Part shown: positions 24,156 to 32,346 of the stretch, piece after piece | Layout: every line of letters starts with the position of its first letter | Numbering within the stretch: the stretch's first letter is position 1 | Assembly: GCF_002240415.1 (NCBI RefSeq) | Contig: NZ_CP020028.1 | Coordinates: 4,179,501 to 4,243,500 of the forward strand | Reading direction: 5' to 3' | Length of the DNA stretch: 64,000 nt | Source: Paenibacillus kribbensis | Lineage (GTDB): Bacteria > Bacillota > Bacilli > Paenibacillales > Paenibacillaceae | Position numbers and translations under genes: made by a program | Notes under the pieces: model-generated | What the model saw: the letters and a program-made list of their open reading frames with translations, nothing else | What the model was told of the DNA's origin: nothing | The model's database searches: none

Positions 24156-26378
24156 TTATGCCTGCGATTGCGCCTCTGCTGGAGGTTTCATCGTCAGACC
24201 CACTCTGCCCTTTTTCAAATCGACATTCAGCACCCATACCGTTACATTATCACCGACAGATACGACATCCATCGGATGCTTCACGAAGCCGCTGCGCAGC
24301 TGCGAAATATGAACTAATCCGTCACTTTTAATACCGATATCGACAAAGGCGCCAAAATCAATGACATTGCGGACGGTTCCCTGCAGCTCCATACCAGGTG
24401 CCAGATCTTCGATCTTCAGCACATCCTTGCGAAATACCGGCAACGGCAGTTCATCACGCGGGTCACGCCCCGGACGCTGGAGGCTCTCCAAAATATCCCG
24501 CAACGTCGGGACACCAACCTCCAGCTTAACAGCCAACTGCTCGATGCTGGAGATGTTCAATGCTTGCTCCGCAGCCTTCGTACCCAAATCGTGGGCACTG
24601 ATACCCAGCTCAGCCAACAAGCGGTCTACTACAGCATACGATTCAGGGTGAATCGGCGTGCGGTCCAACGGATTTTCTCCACCCGGTATACGGATAAAGC
24701 CAATGGATTGCTCGTAGGTTTTTGCACCAAGACGCGGGACTTTTTGCAGCTGACGACGGTTGCTGAATTTACCGTTTTCTTCACGGTACTTGACGATATT
24801 TTTGGCAATCGTCGCGTTAATTCCTGCTACATAGGACAACAGTGCCGGGGAAGCGGTGTTCACATCTACACCGACATGGTTAACGGCCGATTCTACAACA
24901 TCCTTCAAGCTTTCGTCCAGATGCTTCTGCGATACATCATGCTGGTATTGGCCTACCCCAATGGCTTTGGGCTCAATTTTGACCAGCTCAGCCAGCGGGT
25001 CCTGCACACGACGCGCGATGGAGGCCGCACTGCGCTCAGCCACGTCCAAATCTGGAAACTCCTCCTGCGCAAGCTTGGAGGCGGAATAGACGCTCGCGCC
25101 CGCCTCATTGACAATCAGGTACGCCAGGTTGCTGTCGCCAATCTCCGCGATGACTTCAGCTACGAATTGCTCTGTCTCACGCGAAGCGGTTCCGTTACCA
25201 ATGACGATCAGTTCAATGTCGTACTCTGCAATCAGCTGCTTGAACTTCTCGGCAGCCTCGCGCTTCTTATTGTTCGGCGGTGTCGGATAGGTCACGGCCA
25301 CTTCCAGCAGCTTGCCCGTGTCGTCGACAACCGCCAGCTTGCAGCCTGTCCGGTATGCCGGATCGACACCAAGCACACGGCGGCCTTTGATCGGAGCCTG
25401 CAGCAGCAGGCTGCGCAGGTTGCCTGCAAAGATAGAGATGGCTTGCTGCTCGCCCTTCTCCGTCATTTCGGCGCGCACCTCACGCTCAATCGATGGCGCG
25501 ATAAGTCTTTTATACGCATCCTCAATGACGCCGCGCAACAACTCCTCCACAACTGACGAGCCTTTAATCACTTGACCTGCCATGTAATTGTAAATCGAAT
25601 CTGGCACGACCTCCAGTCCGACCTTAAGAATGCCTTCACGTTCCCCGCGGTTAATCGCCAGAATGCGGTGAGGCGGCATTTTCTTGGCCAGCTCACGATA
25701 GCTGTAATAGTTCTCATACACAGACTCTTGCTCCGCGTCCTTCGCTTCGGAGGTCAACATGCCATGGTCGAGTGTATATCGACGCACCCATTGGCGAATC
25801 GTCGCATCGTCTGCCATATTTTCCGCTAAAATGTCCAAAGCTCCCTGAATAGCCGCTTCGGCGCTTTCGACTCCCAGCTCTGCATTCACATAGGATTCAG
25901 CTTCTTTCAGAGCATCGCCCTGCTTCGGCTGGCCCCAGATCCAGATAGACAGCGGCTCCAATCCACGTTCCTTCGCCACACTCGCGCGGGTTTTGCGCTT
26001 TTGCCGATAAGGGCGGTACAAATCCTCCACTTCCTGAAGCTTGACCGCAGAGGTGATAGCGGCTTGGAGTTCTTCAGTCAGCTTGCCCTGCTCCTCAATG
26101 ATGCGGATGACCTCTACCTTACGATCCTCCAGATTACGTAAATACAGCACACGGTCTTCAATTTCACGCAGCTGGTTTTCGTCCAGCTCTCCTGTCATTT
26201 CCTTACGATATCGTGCGATAAAAGGAATCGTATTTCCTTCATCCAGCAAACTGATCGTTGTCCGGATTTGCTTGAGTGCCAGCGACAGCTCTCTCGCCAC
26301 TTGTTTGACAATCCGCTCCTGGCGTTCTGCTTCGTTCGGCCCCTGTCCGATTTCCGTTTTCGTTTCCTCGTTAGACAA
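24156..26378 (-). CDS. tex: Tex-family RNA-binding protein (YdcI-like)
   Basis: A 740-residue nucleic-acid-binding protein related to transcription accessory factor Tex/Spt6. In order it shows an N-terminal helical domain with IPFIARYRKEMTGELDE, the YqgF/RNase H-like domain (ILGVDPAYRTGCKLAVVD), the helix-hairpin-helix region (DVNTASPALLSYVAGIN) and a C-terminal S1 domain (~655-730, GTVRNVIDFGAFVDIGIKSDGLVHISQL). TTG 26378 is favoured, with GAAGGGATAGG upstream; ATG 26426 lacks a ribosome site. Length and domain order match the family. Confidence 0.93.
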   Translation of the reverse strand: MSNEETKTEIGQGPNEAERQERIVKQVARELSLALKQIRTTISLLDEGNTIPFIARYRKEMTGELDENQLREIEDRVLYLRNLEDRKVEVIRIIEEQGKLTEELQAAITSAVKLQEVEDLYRPYRQKRKTRASVAKERGLEPLSIWIWGQPKQGDALKEAESYVNAELGVESAEAAIQGALDILAENMADDATIRQWVRRYTLDHGMLTSEAKDAEQESVYENYYSYRELAKKMPPHRILAINRGEREGILKVGLEVVPDSIYNYMAGQVIKGSSVVEELLRGVIEDAYKRLIAPSIEREVRAEMTEKGEQQAISIFAGNLRSLLLQAPIKGRRVLGVDPAYRTGCKLAVVDDTGKLLEVAVTYPTPPNNKKREAAEKFKQLIAEYDIELIVIGNGTASRETEQFVAEVIAEIGDSNLAYLIVNEAGASVYSASKLAQEEFPDLDVAERSAASIARRVQDPLAELVKIEPKAIGVGQYQHDVSQKHLDESLKDVVESAVNHVGVDVNTASPALLSYVAGINATIAKNIVKYREENGKFSNRRQLQKVPRLGAKTYEQSIGFIRIPGGENPLDRTPIHPESYAVVDRLLAELGISAHDLGTKAAEQALNISSIEQLAVKLEVGVPTLRDILESLQRPGRDPRDELPLPVFRKDVLKIEDLAPGMELQGTVRNVIDFGAFVDIGIKSDGLVHISQLRSGFVKHPMDVVSVGDNVTVWVLNVDLKKGRVGLTMKPPAEAQSQA

Positions 26379-26557
26379 ACCTATCCCTTCTTCCTTACAG
26401 CTCTTGTCATACACTATGTCTTTCATTATCACAAAAAAAGATTCAAAGCGCCAGCAGGTGACGTTAAAGCAAGGCCCTGCCTGCATTTTCATCGGACATG
26501 CAAAAGGACAGCGCCCAAGCGCTGCCCTTTTCCCGTTTCACTCGTCGTTCCAATATG

Positions 26558-26908
26558 CTAAAAATCAATCAAACCAAGACTGATTTGAAGCGAATCGCTC
26601 ACTTTGCGCATGGTTTCTTCATCCAAATGGGTGATTTTGTCGGTGAGCCTTTGTTTGTCGATCGTCCGAATTTGCTCCAGAAGAACGACAGAATCGCGAT
26701 CAAAGCCATGCGTTGCCGCGTCGATCTCCACATGCGTGGGCAGCTTTGCCTTCTGAATCTGGGCGGTGATGGCTGCCACGATCACGGTAGGACTGAACCG
26801 GTTGCCGATATCATTTTGAATGATCAGCACTGGTCTGACGCCACCTTGCTCGGAACCGACTACGGGTGAAAGGTCTGCAAAAAAAACGTCGCCGCGCTTT
26901 ACGATCAA
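26558..26908 (-). CDS. ndoA: MazF-family mRNA interferase toxin (EndoA/NdoA)
   Basis: A 116-residue toxin that cleaves mRNA at UACAU-type sites in Bacillus. It shows [21 protein letters not shown], the catalytic Arg in [10 protein letters not shown] (~25) and the conserved AAITAQ (Thr ~48). It starts at TTG 26908, six bases after the antitoxin stop, with GGGGTG upstream. The pair sits downstream of alr, as in B. subtilis, but the sigB regulatory cluster that follows there is absent and tex comes next. Confidence 0.94.
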   Translation of the reverse strand: MIVKRGDVFFADLSPVVGSEQGGVRPVLIIQNDIGNRFSPTVIVAAITAQIQKAKLPTHVEIDAATHGFDRDSVVLLEQIRTIDKQRLTDKITHLDEETMRKVSDSLQISLGLIDF

Positions 26909-26914
26909 TATGGA

Positions 26915-27214
26915 TTACACCCCGCTAACTGTACGGCCCAAGGTGCTGTTAGCATCTTCCTCCGCGTGAAAGGCTTCGGATGCCATGGTCAAGTTAATTT
27001 TAGCCATTTCCATGTACCCACGCTGCATCGCTTCACGAATGTAACGTTTTTTACGTTCGCCTACATACAGCTTCATGGCCTGCCTAATAAATTCACTACG
27101 GTTGGAATTTTCCATAGCTACGATCCCATCCACTTCCTGCAAGAGATGATCCGGCAAACTGATCATTATTCTTTTGGTGTTCTGCAAATTGGCCAACTTC
27201 TCTTCCACCCCCAA
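26915..27214 (-). CDS. ndoAI: EndoAI/MazE-like ribbon-helix-helix antitoxin
   Basis: A 99-residue antitoxin. The N-terminal ribbon-helix-helix (RIMISLPDHLLQEVDGIV ... SNRSEFIRQAMKLYV, ~14-52) binds DNA and dimerises. The C-terminal RGYMEMAKINLTMASEAFHAEE is the toxin-binding segment conserved in EndoAI. The start is TTG 27214 or GTG 27208; no strong ribosome site decides it. A TATAAT lies about 25 bases upstream. Confidence 0.9.
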   Translation of the reverse strand: MGVEEKLANLQNTKRIMISLPDHLLQEVDGIVAMENSNRSEFIRQAMKLYVGERKKRYIREAMQRGYMEMAKINLTMASEAFHAEEDANSTLGRTVSGV

Positions 27215-27489
27215 AACCTTGTCGCCATTGTACCATTATAACGTTATTCCCGGTAATTTATTCAAACGGAATACAAGAGAATGTATATGATATTCGTATA
27301 TCATCTATGCTGCATTCCATTATAAACTACGCAGTTCGATTTCGTACAGGCGTTTGATCCCCGAAATACAAGTGTCAGCGGAGCCTGATGCGTTTTTTGA
27401 CAGCTATAGCCTTCTTTTCTTTCCTTTGTACATATTTCGGGACGTTCTGCGAAAACTCCTGCTTTTCTCCGGTAATTTACGTTATGAAA

Positions 27490-28686
27490 TTAATTCCAGC
27501 GGGTTGGAAGAAGCGAATTCACTCGAACAACAGGAACATTGCCGCGTGTATATACACGCGGTACCCTGTCTGCAATCATGCAGATCACTTCATAGTGGAT
27601 CGTACCAAGCTTGGATGCCAGCTCATCCGCCGCAATCATTTCGCCGGACTGCTGACCGATGAGAACAACCTCTTCGCCGATTTGAATTTCCTCCGCATCC
27701 TCTGCGAAAGATTGTAAGGAAACCATACACTGGTCCATGCATATTGTACCGAGTACCGGGACACGGCGTCCGCGTATCAATACTTCGACCTTCCCGCTCA
27801 GCATGCGGGAGTATCCATCCGCGTAGCCGATTGGCAAGGTACCAATCTGCTCCTCTGTGGAGGTCACATACCGGGTGCCATAGCTAATCCCCCAGCCGGG
27901 AGGAAGCGACTTGGTATAAACCACCGCCGTCTTCAATGACAGCACAGGCAACAGTTCGATAGCTTGACGGTTCACCTCATCAGACGGATACAGTCCGTAT
28001 ATACTGATACCAATTCGTACCAAGTTAGGGGAAAGCGAAGGGGTATCAATGCTGGCCGCGCTGTTGCCCGTATGTATAATGGGAATGGCAATACCATGTT
28101 CCCTTAGCGCTTCCACCACACCCCGAAACCGATCATATTGAAGCAGTGTATAGCTTTTGTCTTCTTCATCCGCGCGGGCAAAATGGGTGTACATGCCTTC
28201 CAGCTGCACTTGCTCTAACCCTTCGACCTGCCGGACAAAAGCAACAGCCTTCTCTCCGGGTAGTAGCCCCAGTCTTCCCATGCCGCTGTCTATTTTGATG
28301 TGCACCTTCAGCTTGCGTTCGCTTCCTTTGCGGTCCAAGCGGCGGATACCCTCCAGCACTTCCTCACTGAATACCGTTAGTGAAATGTCATGCTCCCATG
28401 CCGCTTGTACAGCTTCTGGTGAGGTATACCCGAGCACAAGGATCGGCAATTCAATCCCCGCATGACGAAGCTCCAAAGCCTCATCCAAAAAAGCGACGCT
28501 CAAATAATCCACACCCAGACGTTCCAATTCCTTTGAAATTTCCACGGCACCGTGTCCGTAGGCGTTAGCCTTGACACAGACCAGCATCAGCTTGTCCGCT
28601 GGCAATGCCTTGCGAAAAGCTTCATAGTTGGCGCCAAGGTGATCCAGGTTGATTTCAGCCCGGGTCGATCTGTATTGTGCTTGCAA
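27490..28686 (-). CDS. alr: Alanine racemase
   Basis: A 398-residue PLP enzyme converting L- to D-alanine for peptidoglycan. The PLP Lys39 lies in VKANAYGHG, the catalytic Tyr region is GISYGTRY (~275), and TLPIGYADGYSR and CMDQCMV are typical. The start is TTG 28686 with GAAGGTGA upstream. It lies between ydcC and ndoAI, with 275 bases before ndoAI that hold no other gene. An 8-bp inverted repeat (TTACCATT/AATGGTAA, 28730-28778) lies in its leader. Confidence 0.94.
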   Translation of the reverse strand: MQAQYRSTRAEINLDHLGANYEAFRKALPADKLMLVCVKANAYGHGAVEISKELERLGVDYLSVAFLDEALELRHAGIELPILVLGYTSPEAVQAAWEHDISLTVFSEEVLEGIRRLDRKGSERKLKVHIKIDSGMGRLGLLPGEKAVAFVRQVEGLEQVQLEGMYTHFARADEEDKSYTLLQYDRFRGVVEALREHGIAIPIIHTGNSAASIDTPSLSPNLVRIGISIYGLYPSDEVNRQAIELLPVLSLKTAVVYTKSLPPGWGISYGTRYVTSTEEQIGTLPIGYADGYSRMLSGKVEVLIRGRRVPVLGTICMDQCMVSLQSFAEDAEEIQIGEEVVLIGQQSGEMIAADELASKLGTIHYEVICMIADRVPRVYTRGNVPVVRVNSLLPTRWN

Positions 28687-28845
28687 AATCCAGTCACCTT
28701 CTTCAATTGTTAGCCTGTAACATAACCTTTTACCATTCGGAATGTTGCAAAGTCCTTACTTCTAAAGGTTAATGGTAATGTTCAGAAACGTGGCTGTCAA
28801 TGGCAGGGGACGTTCGTCAGCCTCCTCTCTAGCAATCTCTGCAAT

Positions 28846-28877
28846 GAACAGAACATACAAGGAACAGAACATACAAG
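28846..28877. repeat. Perfect 16-bp tandem repeat
   Basis: GAACAGAACATACAAG occurs twice with no gap in the spacer between alr and ydcC. Confidence 0.8.
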
Positions 28878-28907
28878 CGATGCACATCTTGGACCGCGAA
28901 TGAACAA

Positions 28908-28966
28908 AAGACGGATACGGGCGGCAGCAGAGCATTGTACACTCCAGACCGTCTGCATCCGTCTTA
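28908..28966 (-). terminator. Terminator after ydcC
   Basis: On the minus strand AAGACGGAT and ATCCGTCTT pair around a large GC-rich loop, followed by TTTG. Confidence 0.6.
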
Positions 28967-28973
28967 TAAGGTT

Positions 28974-30248
28974 TTATTTACCCGATTGATCCTGTATAGA
29001 AGCGGCAATTTGTATCATTTCGCTCACAGGCAGGTCAGCACTGGTAATTCGGAATTCAATTCCATCATTCATCCAGGTCAGGGTTTGCTGCTCACTGCCT
29101 GTCAGAACGGCAAAGCTGCCTCCAATATCAACCAGTTCCCCTGCGCTCAGAGCGACCGCCCTGTCTTTTGGACGTGCCTCCACAATCGTATAGTTATACG
29201 TTCCGCTATACCGCAACATTACCGCGTGTGTACCATTTTCCTCCAGCTCCGGCGTATCCTTGATTTGCACCCCGGCTGGCGTATAGGACGGTTCGATCAA
29301 CCCGAACTCACCCATCATAGCTTCTGCGGCATCCGTACCCGCCGATGCTCCGGTTGCTGCATCAGATGCTTCCGGATTTTGCTGCTGCTCCGTGCTGGCT
29401 GCTGTATCCGGTTTCGAAGTATCACCTGTAGCAGCTCCATCCACCTTCGCTTCCCCGGTCTGCTGCTGGGTCGCATCTCCCGCTGTTCCCTGCTCTTGTC
29501 CGGCTTCGCTGGACTTCACGCCAGTCGCCCCATCGATTGCACCGCCAGGATCAAGCTGACTGCTAGAATCTACCGCTCCGGAAGATGGTGCCCCTTCACT
29601 CTTCGTATTCGTTTTCCCCGAAGCCATATTGCGCTCCATATCAAAAGAGTCCTTGTCGAACTTCGTATCAAACGCAAATTGATCGAATTTCAGATCAACG
29701 ACAACCTTGGCGTTCGCATCCGAAACCTGTACCTGAGTGGGTGCATAGTTGCTTTTGGACAGCCATATTTTTTGTCTGACCAGCGCGTGGCTGTTGTAAT
29801 TCGCTGCCACATCAAACACATAGGATTTATCATCGGTAGCCAGCTGACGTGAGGCATCTCCGATAATGCTGCGAACCAGCGTTTCATACAAATATACCTG
29901 GCCCTGGTTATTCGGCCAGTCGCTTTTAAAGCGAAAGCTCTTGTTCAGGCTGGGCGTTAGTACAAATACACCCTCATCATTACGCAGTACGATCTGCGTA
30001 ACATCTTTTTTCTCGTTCGTCATGGCAATTCGGTAATAGGACGGCTTGCGGTAGGAAATATCCACCTTGTATTCCTGCGGCGTGTCGCCGGTATGCAGCG
30101 TCATCAAGGCTGTACCGTGGTAGCTGTTCAGGTCGCTCACCACGTCACTCAAATCTTTAACCACATCGTCCGCGCTCTTCTTGCCGCACCCGGCCAGCAG
30201 CAGCGTTACACACATGACCATGGCAAGCATCCATGAAATCCGGCGCAT
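28974..30248 (-). CDS. ydcC: LolA/YdcC-like sporulation lipoprotein with a long low-complexity insert
   Basis: A 424-residue lipoprotein. The signal peptide ends LLAGC (Cys21). The N-terminal domain (~24-206) and C-terminal domain (~311-424) look like the halves of a LolA-type lipid-binding fold as in B. subtilis YdcC, a SigE-controlled sporulation lipoprotein next to alr. Between them lies ~100 residues of Ala/Ser/Gly/Gln/Asp-rich sequence (~207-310) not expected in YdcC. A SigE-like promoter (30290-30319) precedes it. The exact function in sporulation is unknown. Confidence 0.83.
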   Translation of the reverse strand: MRRISWMLAMVMCVTLLLAGCGKKSADDVVKDLSDVVSDLNSYHGTALMTLHTGDTPQEYKVDISYRKPSYYRIAMTNEKKDVTQIVLRNDEGVFVLTPSLNKSFRFKSDWPNNQGQVYLYETLVRSIIGDASRQLATDDKSYVFDVAANYNSHALVRQKIWLSKSNYAPTQVQVSDANAKVVVDLKFDQFAFDTKFDKDSFDMERNMASGKTNTKSEGAPSSGAVDSSSQLDPGGAIDGATGVKSSEAGQEQGTAGDATQQQTGEAKVDGAATGDTSKPDTAASTEQQQNPEASDAATGASAGTDAAEAMMGEFGLIEPSYTPAGVQIKDTPELEENGTHAVMLRYSGTYNYTIVEARPKDRAVALSAGELVDIGGSFAVLTGSEQQTLTWMNDGIEFRITSADLPVSEMIQIAASIQDQSGK

Positions 30249-30289
30249 GTCATCAACCCCTTCAGCACATGTTTTAAATGAATTAGTAC

Positions 30290-30319
30290 ATGTCTATGAA
30301 GGACTTGTTCGATTTATGC
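30290..30319 (-). promoter_or_regulatory. SigE-like promoter of ydcC
   Basis: GCATAAAT and CATAGACAT are separated by 13 bases on the minus strand, about 45 bases before the start. This resembles mother-cell SigE elements. Confidence 0.5.
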
Positions 30320-30346
30320 AGACTGGCATGACAAGCTTGAGCGTAT

Positions 30347-30370
30347 CTATTGCAGTAACTATTGCAGTAA
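30347..30370. repeat. Perfect 12-bp tandem repeat
   Basis: CTATTGCAGTAA occurs twice, directly after the stop of the LysE gene. Confidence 0.75.
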
Positions 30371-30372
30371 TG

Positions 30373-31005
30373 CTATAAAATCTTTTGAATACTTAAAACA
30401 AATTCATACAGGAAATAAACCGAAAAACCAATCAAAACCATACCAGCACTGATCGTAACCCACTTGATGGCAGTCCGATTCATGGCTTTGCGTGTTGTCG
30501 CCACAAGGGTCATCAAGCCTAAATCATGGATAAGAATACCCAACAGAATACCTAAGCCAACAATCAGGAATTGACTTGTATTTGACCGATCAAATGAACT
30601 TGCCAGCACCGTCCCAAAAACACTCACCCAGAACACTAAATTTCCTGGTGAAACAGCTACAAGCAGCCCATTTTTATAGGAAGAAAATAATGTTTTCGTC
30701 TTTTTCTCTCCTTCCAGCGCAATATCATGATCCGCATTTTTAATGCTATCGTACCCCACGTAGCACAAAAATATGGCTCCAATGAGCCACATGATCACCT
30801 GTACAACAGGTAATGACAAAACCGAGGCCAAGCCAAAATATAAACCAATGATTAATAACAAATCGATGGTCATCCCTCCAAGGCCCACAATCCATCCATG
30901 CATGAATCCATTCTTTAGCCCTTGCTTCGTCATTTCAACCGTAATGGTACCTACAGGTAGTGCTATAGAAAAACCAAGTAAAACATATGTAATAAACAAT
31001 GCCAT
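30373..31005 (-). CDS. LysE/RhtB-family amino-acid exporter
   Basis: A 210-residue membrane protein with six hydrophobic segments. The family signature PVGTITVEMTKQGLKNGFMHG is near residues 18-38, with SPGNLVFWVSVFG in the middle. LysE-type proteins export amino acids or related metabolites. ATG 31005 has AGGGG eight bases upstream; TTG 31023 is an alternative. Monocistronic; substrate unknown. Confidence 0.85.
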   Translation of the reverse strand: MALFITYVLLGFSIALPVGTITVEMTKQGLKNGFMHGWIVGLGGMTIDLLLIIGLYFGLASVLSLPVVQVIMWLIGAIFLCYVGYDSIKNADHDIALEGEKKTKTLFSSYKNGLLVAVSPGNLVFWVSVFGTVLASSFDRSNTSQFLIVGLGILLGILIHDLGLMTLVATTRKAMNRTAIKWVTISAGMVLIGFSVYFLYEFVLSIQKIL

Positions 31006-31185
31006 TTCCTGAACCCCTTTCAAATGTATAAAAAAGACATTCTATACCATAAAAAATGACAAATCAATAGATTTTTGAAGGCTGTACAAACCAAAAATAC
31101 ATGAGGTTTATTTTGTACAAAATCGGATTCATTGACCAAGTTTGTCCATTGAGTATTGAGGGTCCATCGCTTATCATTGCTTTTG

Positions 31186-31200
31186 TGATAATAATTCTCA
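31186..31200. promoter_or_regulatory. Fur box upstream of the siderophore-binding lipoprotein gene
   Basis: TGATAAT-A-ATTCTCA matches the 7-1-7 Fur consensus TGATAAT-N-ATTATCA at all but one position. It lies 40 bases before the gene. Confidence 0.7.
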
Positions 31201-31240
31201 TTTACAAAATTTTGAATCACCCAATCATATGGAGGTTACT

Positions 31241-32236
31241 ATGATCAACAAGAAAGCTACTCGACAATACACTGCTCTGATCTGCCTATTCTCTCTTATG
31301 GGGGCATTGCTGCTGGGATGCGGCGCATCTGACAATCAGACTGCAAACCGTAACACAGCAGCACCCGCAGCAGGATCAGCAGCATCTACACAGACTTTAG
31401 AAACAGCTCCAACACGCGCCTACACAGACTATAAGGGACATACAGTGAACATTCCGATGGCTCCCGGGCGCATTGCTTACTTCGGAGAAAACTATGGGGA
31501 CCTGTTGGTTCTAGGCGTACAAGCTGTAGGTACATCGACTTCCATGATTGAGGGCAAGGTATATGAGAAACAGGTTCAGAATGTGTCGGACCTAGGGTTT
31601 CCCATTGATTTGGAAAAATCATTGGCTCTACAGCCAGATCTGATCATTACAAGCAATACGGATGAAAAGCAATACACAGCGCTGACTAAAATTGCCCCTA
31701 CGATTATGTTCGATACCTTCGCTCCCATAAACGAGCGCTTGCTACTTCTCGGAGACATTGTGAACAAGAAAAAGGCTGCTGAAGACTGGCTTGCCCAATA
31801 TAAAATCAAGGAAGCGGAGATGTGGACCAAGCTTCACGAAAACGGTGTTAAGGCGGGGGAAACGGCTTCAGTCTTTACCTACTATCCGGGTGACCGCTTG
31901 TTCGTAATGGGACGAACAGGATTGTCACAAATTTTGTACGAAAAGAACGGGCTCAAGCCTACAGCTCCTATTCAGAAAGCACTGGATGAAGACAAAGGAT
32001 TCGTGCAAATATCGCAAGAAGTGATCGGACAATACGCCGGAGATCGGATCTTTATATTGAGTACTCCAAGTTCGGAAGCCCGGCAATCCACCGAACAGTT
32101 AATGAAAAGCAAGCTGTGGCTCCAGCTCCCTGCCGTCAAGCAAGGACATGTGTATATACAGGACATTGGCAAAACTGAAAGTGATGCATCCACCCGAGAA
32201 TGGCTGCTGAAAGAACTGCCCAAGCTCATAAAATAA
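31241..32236 (+). CDS. Iron-siderophore ABC transporter substrate-binding lipoprotein
   Basis: A 331-residue FhuD/FepB-type lipoprotein that captures ferric siderophores. The signal peptide ends LLLGCG; an Ala/Thr-rich linker follows, then the periplasmic-binding fold (PGRIAYFGENYGDLLVLG, LQPDLIITSN, ISQEVIGQYAGDRIFIL). ATG 31241 is preceded by GGAGGTT; an in-frame ATG at 31229 is part of that site. A near-perfect Fur box lies upstream and a terminator follows, so it is an iron-repressed single gene. Permease and ATPase are not in the window. It is paralogous to the C-terminal domain of the next gene. Confidence 0.9.
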   Translation: MINKKATRQYTALICLFSLMGALLLGCGASDNQTANRNTAAPAAGSAASTQTLETAPTRAYTDYKGHTVNIPMAPGRIAYFGENYGDLLVLGVQAVGTSTSMIEGKVYEKQVQNVSDLGFPIDLEKSLALQPDLIITSNTDEKQYTALTKIAPTIMFDTFAPINERLLLLGDIVNKKKAAEDWLAQYKIKEAEMWTKLHENGVKAGETASVFTYYPGDRLFVMGRTGLSQILYEKNGLKPTAPIQKALDEDKGFVQISQEVIGQYAGDRIFILSTPSSEARQSTEQLMKSKLWLQLPAVKQGHVYIQDIGKTESDASTREWLLKELPKLIK

Positions 32237-32240
32237 TTCT

Positions 32241-32279
32241 GAAGAAGCTTATCGACACTTGTTGATAGGCTTCTTTTTT
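32241..32279 (+). terminator. Terminator after the siderophore-binding gene
   Basis: GAAGAAGCTTATC and GATAGGCTTCTT pair over 11-12 bases and are followed by six T. Confidence 0.8.
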
Positions 32280-32312
32280 GTTGAACCGAAAGGAGGTATA
32301 CTTAGATTCATA

Positions 32313-32327
32313 TGATAACTATTCTTA
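32313..32327. promoter_or_regulatory. Fur-box-like site before the AraC-SBP gene
   Basis: TGATAAC-T-ATTCTTA matches the Fur 7-1-7 consensus at about 12 of 15 positions; 20 bases before the GTG start. Confidence 0.5.
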
Positions 32328-32346
32328 ATAAAAGGAGCGTTACACC

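Noticed and set aside
24564..25556. 330-codon plus-strand frame
   Set aside because: Antisense to tex; no recognisable domain or start signal.
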